Shown here: one piece after another, positions 61,761 to 64,000 of the stretch
Position numbering within the stretch: the first letter of the stretch is position 1
How the letters are laid out: every line of letters begins with the position of its first letter
NCBI GenBank assembly: GCA_004794655.1
Contig: SMMW01000046.1
Location: forward strand, 5,753,501 to 5,817,500
Reading direction: 5' to 3'
Length of the DNA stretch: 64,000 bases
DNA from: Marisa cornuarietis
Lineage: Eukaryota > Mollusca > Gastropoda > Architaenioglossa > Ampullariidae
Translations under genes and position numbers: made by a program
The notes under the pieces: model-generated
The model's input: the letters and a program-made list of their open reading frames with translations, nothing else
Told to the model about the DNA's origin: nothing
The model's database searches: none

Positions 61761-62504
61761 GTAGGTAAAAAGTTGGGTTTGTTTATGTTATTTTTTTTTA
61801 TAAAGTGAGAAGTCAAAGAGACACTAACTTCACAAGGAAATTGAACTTATTTAGGATACAAATAGATTTCAAATGTTATCAGGAAATACTCTGGCTAACA
61901 AGCATTTTATGTAAAAAGCGTGATGAATTCGTATTTAGGGTTTAACTAACGACAGACTCCCAACGTTTGCCATAACTTTGATATGGTTCTTTGTACGAAT
62001 GCGGAGGAAAAAGACGTTTATGGAGGCTTGTGTGTAAGAATATATATATATATACCACTCATCTTGAATTTTCGTTATATCATTATACCCTTTTAAACCA
62101 CAGGATGCTCTAAGCCGACGACACGTGCAATTTCTAGAAAGGTTAAATTTTGTAGTCAGTGACGTAGACTAATGATCCGAAGAAATGAAAAGTGGTGAAC
62201 ACCCAGTGGAGTATTTTGGACGAGACAGAAAGACTCCTTCATCATTATCTGGGCGCCAACAAGCGCAGTCAGTAGGCCCATCACGAGAGACGATATGTAC
62301 AGTGGCATTTAAGTTGGCTATTTAAGTCATCATGGCATCCCCATGGCAAGAACACCCACTTGCTCACCCACGTAAACGCCTTGTTTACTGACTGCTGCAA
62401 AATGTTGTGTGATTTGAACACTTCCCGAAAAGATATAAATTCTTATTTAGTTTAATTTCTAACCTAATATGAAAAAATAAACATATTTTGATAGGATAAA
62501 CGAG
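61761..62504. other. Sequence between receptor 7 exon 1 and the inverted exon 2
   Basis: The first about 250 bp still resemble the receptor 6 intron (the AAAAAGACGTTTAT block is at 62008 here and 51791 there), with extra sequence inserted. A short TA run lies at 62041-62054. The similarity is then lost, so an inversion breakpoint may lie in this interval. Confidence 0.5.
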
Positions 62505-62829
62505 TCAGTTTTTAATATTGTTAAATCTCACGTCCCCTTTTGAGGTGAGTGCATTCTGGGAGCACGGACAAAGTGCTGCCAGTTCCTGACGAAAGCGTGA
62601 TGACATGGTGAAGTAAACGAAGAAATTGATGGACGAGTTGAACATAAATATTATGAAGACGATCAAGTGCGTCGCGGTGAAGAGGTTGCAATAACTGCCG
62701 TCCGCACGGAATTCTGGGACAGTGAATCTTGCCAGAGCCAAGGCCACGTTGGGAGCCGTACACAGGATGTAGACACAGGATACAGCCACCAGCATCCTCA
62801 TCAACATCCCCTGACCTTTCATTTGTGAG
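62505..62829 (-). pseudogene. Receptor exon 2 in inverted orientation
   Basis: The minus strand from 62829 carries a TTCGCAG acceptor and a 325-nt open exon: S-Q-M-K-G-Q-G, TM6 with C-T-A-P, ECL3 G-S-Y-C-N-L-F, TM7 N-F-F-V-Y and a short tail, then a stop. Its length equals receptor 6 exon 2, and its loop (A-D-G-S-x-C-N-L-F-x-A-T-H-L) is closest to receptor 6. It is either the exon of locus 7 flipped by a local inversion or misassembly, or the 3' exon of a minus-strand gene whose exon 1 lies beyond 64000. It is intact in itself. Confidence 0.8.
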
Positions 62830-63250
62830 CTGCGAAGGTGAAAGTGCTTAGTTGGAAGAATTTGAACAGGTTGGCAACAAATAATGGAAATAAACCTAAA
62901 TTAAGCGTAAGAATTGTAAGAACAAAAATGAATGGTCTTGCTTTGAAAGGTATTACAAGATTTTCAGATACTTGTACCAAAAACTCCGGTAACATTTCTG
63001 ACATTAGAATTATTATAATGGTTTATATTGCTTTTATTTCACTGCCAGTAAAGGTGCCGAAATTATCGATGAAAGATCTCCTTACAGCATCAGCTTCTCT
63101 TTAAAGTAATAGGAGGGCACAAAACTTATTACAATCGTTAGATTGAAGAAAGCGTAAGATTCCTTTTTTTCTAAACTTTTAGTGAATCACCCATCGCTGG
63201 TTTTTGAAAAGGGAGGCGACAATAACGATCATGCAAAGGATGCTGTCCTA
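62830..63250. other. Flank of the inverted exon
   Basis: If the inverted exon belongs to a minus-strand gene, this is its intron. No receptor exon 1 is present on the minus strand up to 64000. Nothing else is recognised. Confidence 0.5.
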
Positions 63251-63742
63251 TGGGAATCCCAGACACTTAATCCCCGACACTTAATCCCCTAGACACTTAA
63301 TCCTCAAAATGAAATTTCAACTCAAAAAATTATGAAGTGAATGAAAAATTTAATTCAAATTCAAATAATTATTTTCATGTAAACATCAAAATAAGCTTGA
63401 CAATTAAAATAATACTTAACTTCAACATTTATAACATTAGTTAAAGTTCGTGTGAGCTATTAAAGTCAATGTTTTTCAACAATATGATATGAAAAGTGTT
63501 GTTAATCAATATGACAGGTAAGCTAATGATCGGAGGTACCCTAATTGGGGCGATTGTTAGTCTCATTAGAGTTACCACGCGACACATTTCTCTTACGGTT
63601 ATAATATTTCAAGTTCACACATAGCAGTTTTGAGTGTTATGTCGCGATTTGGGGCATTTTTGAGGATTAAGTGTCTGGGGATTAAGTGTCTGGGGATTAA
63701 ATGTCGGGGATGAAGAGTCTGGGGATTAAGTGTCCGGTCACC
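63251..63742. mobile_element. MITE-like element with iterated terminal repeats
   Basis: The left end has three ACACTTAATCC units (63262-63302) and the right end has about five inverse GGATTAAGTGTC-like units (63663-63734). The interior is AT-rich and non-coding. GTCCTA occurs just outside both ends (63245-63250 and 63743-63748) and may be a target duplication. The superfamily is not assigned. Confidence 0.6.
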
Positions 63743-63748
63743 GTCCTA

Positions 63749-64000
63749 GGCGTCACAAATGTTGACAGAACGGCTACTGAATTTATAGTTAAAGCTCCCC
63801 CATTGAAAACCGCCATGACATCTGTAGTGCATACTGGTGTACATGACTGATTCCAGCTTTTTTGTGGCTTTGTGTATGATGTTGGTTCACAAAAGTTAGA
63901 GTCAATGGATGTGACACTATTGTGGACTGCGCTCAGTAAAATGTAAATAATTTGTACTTTTTCTTCCCTTTAATACTCAATTACTGATTCAAAACTTTTA
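63749..64000. other. Window end, nothing recognised
   Basis: No coding or repeat signal is seen in this short terminal stretch. Confidence 0.5.

Larger units (their letters stand above)
57210..61790 (+). repeat. Segmental duplication, copy B (contains receptor 7 exon 1)
   Basis: Direct-orientation partner of 46790-51730. By eye the coding part is nearly identical, while the upstream part is visibly more diverged with several indels. It lacks the 23-bp minisatellite and carries the LINE insertion in the exon. Confidence 0.85.

Overview
The window looks like genomic DNA from a gastropod mollusc. The evidence is spliceosomal introns, an AT-rich background, abundant CA/TG and ATT microsatellites, many decayed non-LTR retrotransposons (RTE type and L2/CR1 type), and a tandem family of divergent rhodopsin-like receptors of the kind expanded in marine and freshwater snails. 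The species cannot be fixed from the sequence alone.

The dominant content is a head-to-tail array of seven two-exon G-protein-coupled receptor loci on the + strand. Their start codons lie at 4472, 14112, 23849, 31432, 42275 (or 42287), 50936 and 60556, a spacing of 7.6 to 10.8 kb. Exon 1 (755-773 nt) encodes the N-terminus and TM1-TM5. One phase-2 intron (530-1654 bp) sits in intracellular loop 3. Exon 2 (313-337 nt) encodes TM6, TM7 and a short tail. Six loci (1-6) are intact, with open frames and GT-AG sites that join in frame to give 355-368 aa proteins. Locus 7 is broken: an L2/CR1-type LINE 3' end of about 440 bp sits inside exon 1, and the matching exon 2 lies downstream in inverted orientation (62829 to 62505, minus strand). 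A decayed N-terminal exon fragment of an eighth copy sits at 9911-9989, where an antisense RTE fragment cuts it off.

Layout: 1-4.4 kb non-coding with microsatellites and an RTE scrap; 4.5-6.1 kb receptor 1; 6.1-14.1 kb spacer with the receptor relic and an RTE endonuclease fragment; 14.1-16.7 kb receptor 2 with a LINE in its intron; 16.7-23.8 kb spacer with two non-LTR fragments and an inverted-repeat element; 23.8-25.7 kb receptor 3; 25.7-31.4 kb spacer with a MITE that has 9-bp target duplications; 31.4-34.2 kb receptor 4; 34.2-42.3 kb spacer with a Ty3/gypsy-like gag remnant; 42.3-44.2 kb receptor 5; 44.2-50.9 kb spacer; 50.9-52.9 kb receptor 6; 52.9-60.5 kb spacer with a long RTE remnant; 60.6-62.8 kb broken receptor 7; then a second MITE at 63.25-63.74 kb. 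The block of about 5 kb ending in receptor 6 exon 1 is duplicated ahead of locus 7.

The receptors keep class A landmarks (LAFTD in TM2, E-R at the end of TM3, C-x-x-P in TM6, N-x-x-x-Y in TM7). They lack the usual TM3-ECL2 cysteine pair and instead share an invariant N-terminal Cys and an invariant ECL3 Cys. They are best read as a lineage-specific, rapidly duplicating candidate chemosensory receptor family. The chemosensory role is inferred from family behaviour and array structure; the sequence does not show it directly.
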